A DNA stretch of 64,000 nucleotides. It comes from an uncultured Lachnospiraceae bacterium (GTDB lineage Bacteria > Bacillota > Clostridia > Lachnospirales > Lachnospiraceae). Under the pieces are notes generated by a model. The model saw only the letters and a program-made list of their open reading frames with translations. It ran no database searches and was not told the DNA's origin. Location: positions 1 through 64,000 of the forward strand of contig CAMWBY010000011.1 of the NCBI GenBank assembly GCA_947172645.1. Reading direction: 5' to 3'. The position numbers and the translations under genes were made by a program. Shown one piece after another: positions 34,230-43,200 of this stretch. How positions within the stretch are numbered: the stretch's first letter is position 1; every line of letters begins with the position of its first letter.

Positions 34230-35243
34230 TCATTCTTTGTGCATTTTTACGCTGCGCACACTGTCACGCTCTATGAGAGTTACAGGCAGCATCACACTTT
34301 TATCTCTGCAGCCTCCATTTCGTAACTGGTTCAACATTTTAACTGCCAAAGCCGCCCTTTGCTTGTAATCTTGTTTTATCGTGGTCAATGCCGGTACAAA
34401 CTTTTCGCTATCCCTCACATCGTCAAACCCAACTACCGATATATCCTCTGGAACAGATATCCCCACATTTTTCAGGAATTGAATAAAATCCATTGCATAA
34501 TCATCGGACACTGCAAAGACTGCCGAATATTTTTTTATTTTACTTAAATGTTCCATGTAAAAACTGGCGCGCACTTCCCGCTCTATAGGAATAACCATAA
34601 GTTCTGCGTTTGGAATCTCGCTTTTTAATCCCATAAATCTTTCTATATCCATGCAAATATTATTATCCGATATACAAAGCACATCCCTATGCCCCCTATT
34701 TCTCAGATAACGTCCGGCCTGTGCCCCGCCATCAAAGTGATTGACCTCAATATTTACAAGATTTCCGGAACTTTCCATATATCCGTCATAGACTACAAAC
34801 GGAATATGCATCTGTTCCCTCAATTTTTTATAATCCTGTTCACAATAGCCAATGAGCACCATTCCCTCCATATTCCACATGGAAGCAAACTTGGGAATTT
34901 CATCCCATTTATCATTCACTTTAAGCATAAGGAATTTTCCTGCCCGCTCTATCTCTTTTGCCAGTGCATTCACCGATGCGGAAATAAACTCATCCTCCAG
35001 TGTGTGTCCTTCGTATTTTTCATGGTCATTGATAACCACCCCGATAATTTTAGAATCATTCTGAGCTAAAAGTATCCCTGCCATACTCGGAATATACTGT
35101 CTCTCTTCCAAAAGCTGCTGCACACGTTTCACCGTTTCGTCTGATATTTTCTTTGTCTTCCCATGAATAACGTTCGATACGGTAGCGGTACTCACTCCCA
35201 GTTCGTCGGCAATATCGACAATCCTGATTCTTCCATTCTCCAT
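34230..35243 (-). CDS. LacI-family transcription regulator
   Basis: 337 aa. Residues 6-30 are the helix-turn-helix (IRIVDIADELGVSTATVSNVIHG) followed by the hinge. The sugar-binding part has GMVLIGY, FDGGAQAGRYLRNRGHRD and EDISVVGFDDVRDSEKF. It probably controls the acetyltransferase and the glycan genes downstream and releases DNA on binding a sugar. Its spacing from the next gene (102 bp) suits a common transcript. ATG start with GGAGG 6 nt upstream. Confidence 0.92.
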   Translation of the reverse strand: MENGRIRIVDIADELGVSTATVSNVIHGKTKKISDETVKRVQQLLEERQYIPSMAGILLAQNDSKIIGVVINDHEKYEGHTLEDEFISASVNALAKEIERAGKFLMLKVNDKWDEIPKFASMWNMEGMVLIGYCEQDYKKLREQMHIPFVVYDGYMESSGNLVNIEVNHFDGGAQAGRYLRNRGHRDVLCISDNNICMDIERFMGLKSEIPNAELMVIPIEREVRASFYMEHLSKIKKYSAVFAVSDDYAMDFIQFLKNVGISVPEDISVVGFDDVRDSEKFVPALTTIKQDYKQRAALAVKMLNQLRNGGCRDKSVMLPVTLIERDSVRSVKMHKE

Positions 35244-35420
35244 ATAAGAATCCTCCCTTTACCGTATATGTACTCTCGGAATCTCTTTATACCTGATTAT
35301 GTGAGAGAATTTTTTGTCAAATGTGCTGTCCGTAAAAGTTTCATCTTCATCAAATTTATGCGACAGCATATAGTATTTCAGAATTGATTATGAATTCCTA
35401 AAATCATCTTGAAACAAAAT

Positions 35421-35461
35421 AAAAAATGCTACAAACCGCTTAAAATCAGGGGTTTCTAGCA
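35421..35461 (-). terminator. Terminator of the tRNA-Glu gene
   Basis: TGCTA-g-AAACC pairs with GGTTT-g-TAGCA around 13 nt, then TTTTTTATTTT on the minus strand. Confidence 0.85.
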
Positions 35462-35493
35462 CTTCTTAGGGTTGGGCTGTTATAAACAGTCAA

Positions 35494-35565
35494 CAGCTCG
35501 TAGGGGAATCGAACCCCTGTTTCCGCCGTGAGAGGGCGGCGTCTTAACCGCTTGACCAACGAGCC
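35494..35565 (-). tRNA. tRNA-Glu (CTC)
   Basis: Acceptor GGCTCGT with ACGAGCT (G1-U72 wobble), D-arm GTC/GAC, anticodon stem CCGCC/GGCGG around CTCTCAC, T-arm AGGGG TTCGATT CCCCT. Discriminator G; CCA not encoded. The CTC anticodon is the rarer of the Glu forms. Confidence 0.95.
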
Positions 35566-35584
35566 ATCTGCTTACCACTTGATT

Positions 35585-35613
35585 ATTCTATTACACTTTC
35601 TTAAAAAAAGCAA
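35585..35613 (-). promoter_or_regulatory. Promoter of tRNA-Glu
   Basis: TTGCTT, 17-nt spacer, TAGAAT on the minus strand, 20 nt upstream of the tRNA. Confidence 0.7.
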
Positions 35614-35637
35614 GTACTTTTTTTAATTTTTTCAAAT

Positions 35638-36408
35638 TTACAGAACTTTACTCAGGAAATCAATCGTCCGCGCCTCCTTCGGATGGTCAAGCACCTCTTC
35701 AGGCGTACCCTGCTCTACGATATAACCGCCCTCCATGAAGATAACACGGCTTGCCACCTCACGCGCAAAACCAATTTCATGGGTGACTACTACCATGGTC
35801 ATGCCTTCTTTTGCAAGCTCTTTCATAACGGCCAAAACCTCGCCGACCATCTCCGGGTCAAGCGCACTGGTAGGCTCATCAAAAAGCATAATATCCGGAT
35901 TCATCTCAAGCGCCCGCGCAATCGCCACACGCTGTTTCTGCCCGCCAGACAATTGGCTGGGATATGCCTCCGCCTTATCGGCAAGCCCAACACGCTCCAA
36001 CAGCTCGAATGCCTTCTGCTTCGCAGCCTCCTTGGACAAAGTTTTCAGGTGTACCGGTGCAAGAGTCATGTTTTTCAGTACAGACAGATGATTAAACAGA
36101 TTAAAATGCTGGAATACCATGCCGATATTCTCACGCACCTTATTGATATCCGTGTGCTTGTCAGTGACATCATGTCCATCAATAATAATCTGCCCGGATG
36201 TCACTGTCTCCAATTGGTTGAGGCATCTCAAAAACGTAGATTTACCGCTGCCGGAAGGTCCAATCAGCACCACAACCTCACCCTCTGTAACTTCCAGGCT
36301 AATATCTTTAATGACTTCCAACGGACCGAAATTCTTTTTCAGGTTTCTAACCGAAATTTTATTCTGCGCAGAAACATCGCTGCTGTCAAGATTCCTACTA
36401 TCTGCCAC
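35638..36408 (-). CDS. Polar amino-acid ABC transporter, ATP-binding protein
   Basis: 256 aa, GTG start at 36408 with AGGAGG 7 nt upstream; the TTG at 36426 is less likely. Walker [11 protein letters not shown]-loop MVFQHFNLF, signature LSGGQKQR and Walker [13 protein letters not shown], then THEIGFA. It matches the GlnQ/HisP group. It drives uptake with the permease and binding protein encoded just upstream. The first 20 residues ([16 protein letters not shown]) are an added tail. The start overlaps the permease by 11 bp, so the two are coupled. Confidence 0.95.
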   Translation of the reverse strand: MADSRNLDSSDVSAQNKISVRNLKKNFGPLEVIKDISLEVTEGEVVVLIGPSGSGKSTFLRCLNQLETVTSGQIIIDGHDVTDKHTDINKVRENIGMVFQHFNLFNHLSVLKNMTLAPVHLKTLSKEAAKQKAFELLERVGLADKAEAYPSQLSGGQKQRVAIARALEMNPDIMLFDEPTSALDPEMVGEVLAVMKELAKEGMTMVVVTHEIGFAREVASRVIFMEGGYIVEQGTPEEVLDHPKEARTIDFLSKVL

Positions 36409-37066
36409 GGTTAATCCTCCTCTCAATCCTCTTGGAAACCTTGCTTAAGGTGATAATCACAATCATGTACATAATTGCCACAACCGCCCATGCCTGCAAA
36501 TTCTTAAACGTATTGCCCATAATCGTCTTACCCACATTAGTCAGCTCCGGGAAACCGATTGCGGAAAGAATAGAAGTATCCTTTAACGTAATAATAAACT
36601 GGTTGATAATCGAAGGAATCATTGTACGAATTGCCTGCGGCACGACAATCAGAGCCATGCCTGCACTGTATGACAATCCAAGGCTCCTGCCTGCCTCCAT
36701 CTGCCCTCTGTCCACACTCTGGATACCCGCCCGGATAATCTCAGCCATATACGCGCCACAGTTTAAAGACAAGGTAATCGTGCCTGCCATAAGAGGTTCC
36801 AGTTTAAAACTCGTAAAACCCATCTGCTGTATTCCCTGAGGCACGCCGAAATAAATAAAATACGCAAGCACAATCAGCGGAACACCACGTATCGCATCAA
36901 CATATACAGTACCGATAAAATTAAGAATCCTGTTATGCCCCACATTCATCAGTCCGAAAATCATACCGATTATCATAGCGAATACCAATGAAAGTACCGT
37001 CAAAAGCACCGTCTGCCCCAATGCCTTAACAAGCACCATACCGTATGTCTGAATTATCATTATCAT
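36398..37066 (-). CDS. Polar amino-acid ABC transporter, permease
   Basis: 222 aa with about five spans ([19 protein letters not shown], then [14 protein letters not shown], then [14 protein letters not shown]). The EAA loop reads [21 protein letters not shown]. This is the His/Glu/Gln/Arg permease type. One permease gene is present, so it probably forms a homodimer. It overlaps the ATPase gene and lies 286 bp downstream of the binding protein, with a strong hairpin in the gap. Confidence 0.94.
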   Translation of the reverse strand: MIMIIQTYGMVLVKALGQTVLLTVLSLVFAMIIGMIFGLMNVGHNRILNFIGTVYVDAIRGVPLIVLAYFIYFGVPQGIQQMGFTSFKLEPLMAGTITLSLNCGAYMAEIIRAGIQSVDRGQMEAGRSLGLSYSAGMALIVVPQAIRTMIPSIINQFIITLKDTSILSAIGFPELTNVGKTIMGNTFKNLQAWAVVAIMYMIVIITLSKVSKRIERRINRGR

Positions 37067-37220
37067 AGGGTAAATCTCTCCTTATCTTTTATATAGTCTC
37101 CTGAACGTTCTCTGTACCCTTTTGCAGGAAAAATCCAGAAAACTATTATATATCTCTCCTGTATCCTTCGGAAAAAACGGCTCTGTGAGACATTCTTTCC
37201 GAAAGAAACAGCTAACAGAA

Positions 37221-37264
37221 CATATTCCAATCAGTAACATATGTATTATCCTGATTGGAATATG
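37221..37264. repeat. Intercistronic hairpin between binding protein and permease
   Basis: CATATTCCAATCAG and CTGATTGGAATATG form a perfect 14-bp stem around 16 nt. No T-run follows. It probably stabilises the upstream mRNA so that more binding protein is made than permease. Confidence 0.65.
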
Positions 37265-37352
37265 CATCCGTCCTGCTTGAAACCCAATCACAACTTCTCA
37301 TCGATTGATTGCAAAAGCCGCCACCTTGCTTATGCAGAGTGAAAAACCGCTC

Positions 37353-38240
37353 TTATTCGCCTAAGTATTTTGCAATAATCTCGTCATATTTTCCGTTTGC
37401 CTTGATATTTGCAAGCCCTGCATTGAACATGTCAAGCAATTCCTTATTGCTCTCGTTCATAATCGCAAAACCGTAAGGTGCGCCTTCGCTCTCCATCCCT
37501 TCCGGAATGACAAGCGCCAGACTGCCGATTTTGATAGAATCAGCCATAATCGGTGTGTCTTCCACACATGCCGCGGAGTTACCTAAGAGAACATCCTGAT
37601 ACATAGTCGGTGAATCTTCAAATACGGTTGTTGTAAAACCGTACTCATCTTTCAGGCTGTTTGCAAAATCCATACCGGCCGTACCATTTTTAACGGCTAC
37701 GTTCTTACCTGCTAAGTCTTCGAAACTCTTAATATCGCTGCCCTCGGCAACAACAAATGTCTGTGTCGCATTGTAATACCCGTCGGAGAACATCCAACCG
37801 GAATCGATACGCTCCTGCTTAATCGTTGCGCCTGCAATAATTGCATCCGCCTGGCCCGCCTGCACTGCTGCCACAGCCGCATCCCAGCCAAGACTGTTCA
37901 ATTCATACTCAAATCCCTGGTCTTCCGCAATCGCTGCAAGGATGTCCACATCAATTCCTACAAACTCACCCTGTTCGTTGGTGAACTCAAAAGGACGGAA
38001 CACAGTATCTGTTGCAATTGTCCATACCTTATCGCCTGTAGATGCGTTCTCCTCAGAATCAGCCGCCGCTTCTTCACCTGCAGTGTCTGCCTCTGCATCG
38101 CCTGCTGCCTCTTCCTGTGCAGGAGCGTCCGCCGTATCTGCCTCCGCTTCATTTGTCTGTGCGCCCCCATTATCGGAACCGCATGCCACCATACTAAAGG
38201 CCATACATCCGACGAGTGCCATTGCTAACAATTTTTTCAT
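37353..38240 (-). CDS. Amino-acid ABC transporter, substrate-binding lipoprotein
   Basis: 295 aa. Lipobox VGCMAFSMVACGS gives Cys20. Residues about 21-68 are an Ala/Glu/Asp-rich linker (EAEADTADAPAQEEAAG). The periplasmic-binding type 3 domain follows: IATDTVFRPFEFTNEQGEF, VGIDVDILAAIAED, NSLGWDAAVAAVQAGQ and DAIIAGATIKQERID. By family it binds glutamine, cystine or a like amino acid outside the membrane. ATG with AATGGAGG about 6 nt upstream. Confidence 0.95.
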   Translation of the reverse strand: MKKLLAMALVGCMAFSMVACGSDNGGAQTNEAEADTADAPAQEEAAGDAEADTAGEEAAADSEENASTGDKVWTIATDTVFRPFEFTNEQGEFVGIDVDILAAIAEDQGFEYELNSLGWDAAVAAVQAGQADAIIAGATIKQERIDSGWMFSDGYYNATQTFVVAEGSDIKSFEDLAGKNVAVKNGTAGMDFANSLKDEYGFTTTVFEDSPTMYQDVLLGNSAACVEDTPIMADSIKIGSLALVIPEGMESEGAPYGFAIMNESNKELLDMFNAGLANIKANGKYDEIIAKYLGE

Positions 38241-38280
38241 AAAAAATCCTCCATTTCTATGGCAAATGCCCTATTAACAT

Positions 38281-38313
38281 CAAAGACGGTGTTATCCTGC
38301 CACACCGTCTTTG
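38281..38313 (-). promoter_or_regulatory. Leader hairpin of the amino-acid transporter operon
   Basis: CAAAGACGGTGT pairs perfectly with ACACCGTCTTTG around 9 nt, 7 nt after the expected start of transcription. It may be an operator or an mRNA-protecting structure. Confidence 0.6.
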
Positions 38314-38326
38314 ATGCCTATTGTCT

Positions 38327-38355
38327 AGTATATGGATTTTACTACCGCTTGTCAA
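38327..38355 (-). promoter_or_regulatory. Promoter of the amino-acid transporter operon
   Basis: TTGACA, 17-nt spacer, TATACT on the minus strand: consensus-quality sigma-A boxes. Confidence 0.85.
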
Positions 38356-38360
38356 GACGC

Positions 38361-38380
38361 ATTGTATACAACTATACAAT
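38361..38380. promoter_or_regulatory. Perfect palindrome upstream of the promoter
   Basis: ATTGTATA-CAAC-TATACAAT, 8 bp each side, 5 nt beyond the -35 box. A good candidate binding site for an activator or repressor. Confidence 0.5.
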
Positions 38381-38471
38381 TATTTTGGCAAAGTGTTATC
38401 ATTCGTACTTATCTTATCGAACAGAATGACTACCTATGAGTGCTTATGCAACCTAAATTCTCAAGCTCCTG

Positions 38472-39164
38472 TCAACCGAACACTTTCGTTTTCACTTCCC
38501 GCATATCTGATTCCAGTTTACGCACCTTAATCGAAAGTATTTCAACCTCTTTGCTTGGTTTCATGGCCTCGTGGAGATTCCTGGACAAGTCAAGATGCCC
38601 TTCCGCCACACGTTGGATATTGACATATATTTCATTCTCCAGAATCAGGTGAATAGCAGTAATCTTCCGGTCAAGTGTCTGTACCTCGCCTTTCACTTCC
38701 CGCATATCTGCTTTTAGGTCTTCCACATCTGCTTTCACGCCTTGCATGTCCTTCTTCAAACCTTGTACGTCTTCCTTCAGAACACATATATCCGCCTTTA
38801 CTTCCCGCATCTCTTCCTTCAGGCCTTCCACATCTGCTTTTACGTCTTGCATGTCCTTCTTCAAGCCTTGTACGTCCTCCTTCAGGACACACACATCTGC
38901 TTTTACTTCCTGCATCTCTTTTTTCAGGCCTTCCACATCTGCTTTTACGCCTCGCATGTCTTCCTTCAAGCCTTGTACGTCTTCCTTCAGAACACATATA
39001 TCCGCTTTTACTTCCCGCATGTCTTCCTTTAGGCCTTCCACATCTGCTTTCACTTCCTGCATCTCTTCCTTCAAGCCCTGCATGTCTTCCTTTAAAACGC
39101 GCATGTCGCTTTTCATGCCCTGCATTTCCGACAGGATTAAATCAAGTTTTTCGTTTTCAGTCAT
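38472..39164 (-). CDS. Long coiled-coil protein with 35-residue repeats
   Basis: 230 aa from the ATG at 39164, with AAGGAG 8 nt upstream (a start at 39278 has a weaker site). After MTENEKLDLILSEMQGMK come three units of 35 residues of the type VKADVEGLKEDMREVK, then ADICVLKEDVQGLKEDM, five heptads each, giving an unbroken coiled coil of about 150 residues. The C-terminus (LDRKITAIHLILENEIYVNIQR) resembles tail parts seen in similar Clostridia proteins. No signal or span. The partner is unknown. Confidence 0.75.
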   Translation of the reverse strand: MTENEKLDLILSEMQGMKSDMRVLKEDMQGLKEEMQEVKADVEGLKEDMREVKADICVLKEDVQGLKEDMRGVKADVEGLKKEMQEVKADVCVLKEDVQGLKKDMQDVKADVEGLKEEMREVKADICVLKEDVQGLKKDMQGVKADVEDLKADMREVKGEVQTLDRKITAIHLILENEIYVNIQRVAEGHLDLSRNLHEAMKPSKEVEILSIKVRKLESDMREVKTKVFG

Positions 39165-39327
39165 ATTGCCCGCTCCTTTCCCATTCTGAGATATTCTCTG
39201 GAAACCATCCACAAAAATATACCTAAACATGATTTCAGGAATATATTTCCCTACAACAGTAACCACGCCGCCATGCATACCGCCTTTTCCTCATTCCATA
39301 CGATATGATACCGTTCTGCATAGTTGT

Positions 39328-39356
39328 ATTGTAGCATGGAAAGAATACTTAATCAA
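39328..39356 (-). promoter_or_regulatory. Promoter of the coiled-coil gene
   Basis: TTGATT, 17-nt spacer, TACAAT on the minus strand, giving a leader of about 155 nt. Confidence 0.7.
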
Positions 39357-39434
39357 CTATAAATTAATATATTTATTAACGTTATTTCGTTTATCCCTCT
39401 CAGTCCTTTTTCTAATACTGCTCTTCCTATATCG

Positions 39435-40025
39435 CTAAATTCCTTCTGCCGCCGCAAGAATCAGCTCCACAGCCTTATCAATCCCAAGTTTTTCCGTGTT
39501 TAATGTCAAGTCAAAATTGCGCGCGTCTCCGTATGCACACTTGGTATAATATTCACAATATTTTTTCCTCGCCTTATCCACCGCTCTGACATCATTGGCC
39601 ACCTGGTCTGCCGGAACCTGGTCCATCATGGCCGTCATACGCCTCACACGCCATTGGAATCCTGCGTGGATAAACACATTCAAGCAATGGTCAAACTCGC
39701 GAAGGATATAGTCGCCGTTTCTTCCCACAATCACACAGCTCTCCTTATTCGCCAACTCGCGGATGGCGTCCAACTGTGCCTGCCACAGCTCTTCCTCCAA
39801 CGGCTTATTATAAAAGTCAAACAAACTCTGGGCAAACCCGAAGTTCTTCGGAACACGCTCATCCCACTTACGCACCTGCTCCGGGCTTAAGCTCTTGCAG
39901 GCAAGGACAGTCTTGAAAATAATGTCCTTATCGTAATATTCAATTCCCAGTTCTTTCGCTACCCGCTTGCCGATTTCTCCGCCGCCTGCACCGAACTCTC
40001 TACCGATTGTGATAATTTTCCTCAT
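39435..40025 (-). CDS. Cytidylate-kinase-like protein
   Basis: 196 aa. P-loop GREFGAGGGEIGKRVA, then LGIEYYDKDII and VIVGRNGDYIL, and FIHAGFQWRVRRMTA. This is the cytidylate-kinase-like family that is distinct from Cmk and common in Clostridia, with no proven substrate. It is cytosolic. ATG start with GGGAGG about 9 nt upstream. A hairpin lies in its leader. Confidence 0.85.
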   Translation of the reverse strand: MRKIITIGREFGAGGGEIGKRVAKELGIEYYDKDIIFKTVLACKSLSPEQVRKWDERVPKNFGFAQSLFDFYNKPLEEELWQAQLDAIRELANKESCVIVGRNGDYILREFDHCLNVFIHAGFQWRVRRMTAMMDQVPADQVANDVRAVDKARKKYCEYYTKCAYGDARNFDLTLNTEKLGIDKAVELILAAAEGI

Positions 40026-40050
40026 ATACTTGTCCTCCCTCTTTATGATA

Positions 40051-40086
40051 TGTACTCTCAGGGTACAAAGAAACCACGAGAGTACA
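40051..40086 (-). promoter_or_regulatory. Hairpin in the leader of the kinase-like gene
   Basis: TGTACTCTC pairs with GAGAGTACA (9 bp) around 18 nt, 26 nt in front of the start codon. An operator or leader structure is possible. TATATGTACTCTC also occurs near 35265. Confidence 0.45.
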
Positions 40087-40159
40087 TTGATATACGTCTA
40101 CAATTATCTTACCATGTCACTCCCCACTTTACAAAGAAATCCCGCCGACTTACAAAATC

Positions 40160-40238
40160 GTAACAATTCAGCCATGCCATTCATAAATCACCAGAATATA
40201 CATTTTGGCCAATAATATTACTGATTGACTGGCGAACT
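40160..40238. repeat. Dispersed intergenic repeat, copy 2
   Basis: About 80% identical to 9211-9288. It ends where the polC stop codon lies (40240), so it forms the very 3' end of the polC mRNA. The 8-bp inverted repeat of copy 1 is decayed here. Confidence 0.75.
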
Positions 40239-40239
40239 A

Positions 40240-43200
40240 CTACACAAAATCAAACAGACTAATCTGATTGGATTCCGGCAGATTCCCCAAAAGCCCCAGG
40301 CTGCTCATCAAATCCACAATCGTCTTCGACGCTTTGGTGCGCTGCCGGAAATCATCCTTACTTAAAAACGGCCCGTCTTTGGTTGCCTCCACAATGGCAT
40401 CCGCCGCTTTTTCCCCCAATCCGTCTATACTGCTTAGCGACGGCATCAGCTTGCCCTCCACAATCTGAAACAACCTGGACTGCGCCGAGAAAATATCAAT
40501 CGGAACAAAATCAAATCCTCTGGCATACATCTCCTGCACAATCTTCATATCTTTATAGCTGTCCTGCTCTTTCTTGGAAAGTTCATCGCTCCTGCGCTTG
40601 TAATCCGCCATCACGGCTTCCAGATGAGCCTGTCCCTGGCACATGGCTTCATAGGAGAAAGCCGACGCGCGGATGCTGAAATAAGCCGCATAATAAGCCA
40701 AAGGATAATTAATCTTGCAGTATGCGATTCTCCACGCCATCATGACATAAGCCGCCGCATGGGCCTTGGGGAACATGTATTTAATTTTCTTGCAGGAACC
40801 GATGTACCAGTCCGGCACATCCTGCGCCTTCATGGCCTCAATCCACTCGTCTTTCAGCCCTTTTCCCTTACGCACACTCTCCATAATCGTAAAAGAGAGG
40901 GAGGGCTCCACCCCTTTTTGCATCAGATAAATCATGATATCGTCACGACAGCAGATTGCCGTGGAAATCGTCGCTTTTCCTTCTTCAATCAACGTCTGGG
41001 CATTGCCAAGCCACACATCCGTTCCGTGGGACAGTCCCGATATACGCACCAAATCCGTGAAGCATTTCGGCTTGGCGTCGATTACCATCTGGATAACAAA
41101 TTCCGTGCCAAACTCGGGTATGCCAAGACACCCAAGCTTACAGCCCCCTATCTGCTCCGGCGTAATGCCAAGCGCCTCCGTAGACTGGAAAAGGGACATC
41201 ACTTGTTTATCATCCAGAGGAATCGTGACCGGGTCAATATCAGTCATATCCTGCAACATACGTATCATGGTCGGATCATCATGTCCCAGTATATCAAGTT
41301 TCAACAAGTTATGGTCGATAGAGTGATAGTCGAAATGGGTTGTGACAATATCTGTCGTCATATCGTTGGCAGGGTGTTGCACCGGGGTAAAAGAGTTGAT
41401 GTCCTCCCCCACAGGCAATACCACGATACCACCCGGATGCTGTCCGGTACTCCTACGGATACCGGTACATCCTGTGACAATACGGTTAATCTCACAGACC
41501 CGCTTATGCTTGCCCCGTTCCTCGTAATAATTCCGCACATAGCCGAAGGCCGTCTTGTCCGCCAGCGTACCGATTGTGCCTGCACGGTAAGTCTGTCCGC
41601 TGCCGAAAATCACCTCCGTATACTTATGCGCCTTACTCTGGTATTCCCCGGAAAAATTTAAGTCGATATCCGGTTCCTTATCCCCTTTAAATCCCAGGAA
41701 TGTCTCAAAGGGAATGTCAAACCCCTCTTTTCTGAGCGGCGTACCGCACACCGGGCAGTCCTTGTCCGGCATATCACATCCGGCGCCGCCACCGTATGCC
41801 CGGACTTCCTCCGACTCAAAATCATAATAGTGGCAGTTCGGGCACAGATAATGGGGGCTTAAGGAATTTACCTCCGTAATCCCCGCCATATTGGCCACAA
41901 AAGAACTCCCAACCGAGCCACGGGAACCTACCAGGTAACCGTCCTCCACCGACTTCCACACAAGCTTCTGGGCGATGATGTACATTACCGCAAAACCGTT
42001 GGAAATAATAGAGTGCAGTTCCTTCTCCAACCTATCCTCCACAATCTTCGGAAGCGTCTCCCCGTACAGCTCATGGGCTTTATTATAACAGATTTCAGTC
42101 AGCTGCCTGTCGCTGTCCTCGATGACCGGCGGACATTTATCGGGACGTACCGGGGACATGACGTCAATCATGTCCGCAATCAGGTTGGTATTGGTAATCA
42201 CCACTTCCTCCGCCTTATCGCTCCCCAGATAGGCAAATTCCTCCAACATTTCCTCGGTGGTGCGCAAATATAAGGGCGCCTGGTTGTCCGCATCGGGAAA
42301 TCCCTGCCCCGCCATAATAATGCGGCGGTATACCTCGTCCTCCGGGTTCAGGAAATGCACGTCGCAAGTCGCCACCACAGGCTTATGGAACTGCTCCCCC
42401 AGATGCACAATCTTACGGTTGACTTCCATAATATCCTCCGCGGAATTGATATTCGGTATCCTGTCGGAAGCAATCATAAATTTGTTGTTGCCAAGGGGCT
42501 GTATTTCCAGATAATCATAGAAATCCACTAACCTGGCAATCTCTGTGTCCGGCCTTCCTTCTAAGAGCGCGCGGTACAGCTCGCCCGCCTCACAGGCGCT
42601 GCCCACAATCAGCCCTTCCCGATACTCATTCAGAAGACTCTTGGGAATCCTGGGCCTTCTTGCAAAATAGGTCAGGTGGGACATGGAAATGAGCCTGTAC
42701 AAGTTCATCCGCCCTACATTGTTTTTTGCCAAAATAATGCCATGATAAGTGGGAAGTTTCTTGATAATGGCCGGGCTTGCCTTCCCCTTCTCATTTATTT
42801 GGGCAAGAGTCGTAATCCCGTCCTTCTCCATCATGGCAATCAATTTTACGAAAATTTCCGCCGTCGCCTCCGCGTCGTCCACCGCCCTGTGATGGTTTAA
42901 TAAAGATACCCCCAGTGTCTTCGCCACTGCATCCAGCGTATGCTTGGCCTGGGCAGGCAGCATAACTCTCGCCATTCCCACCGTATCTATGTAAGTAAAA
43001 TCATGCTCTATTCCCTGCCTGTTGCAGTTTTCCATGATAAAACTCATATCAAACCCTGCATTGTGGGCCACCAACATGCAGCCTTCGCAAAACTGCAAAA
43101 ACTGCGGCAGCACGCTCTCAATCTTCTCCGCGTCCACCACCATGTCATCCCTGATGCTCGTCAGTTTCTCGATTTCAAAAGGAATAGGCACTTCCGGATT

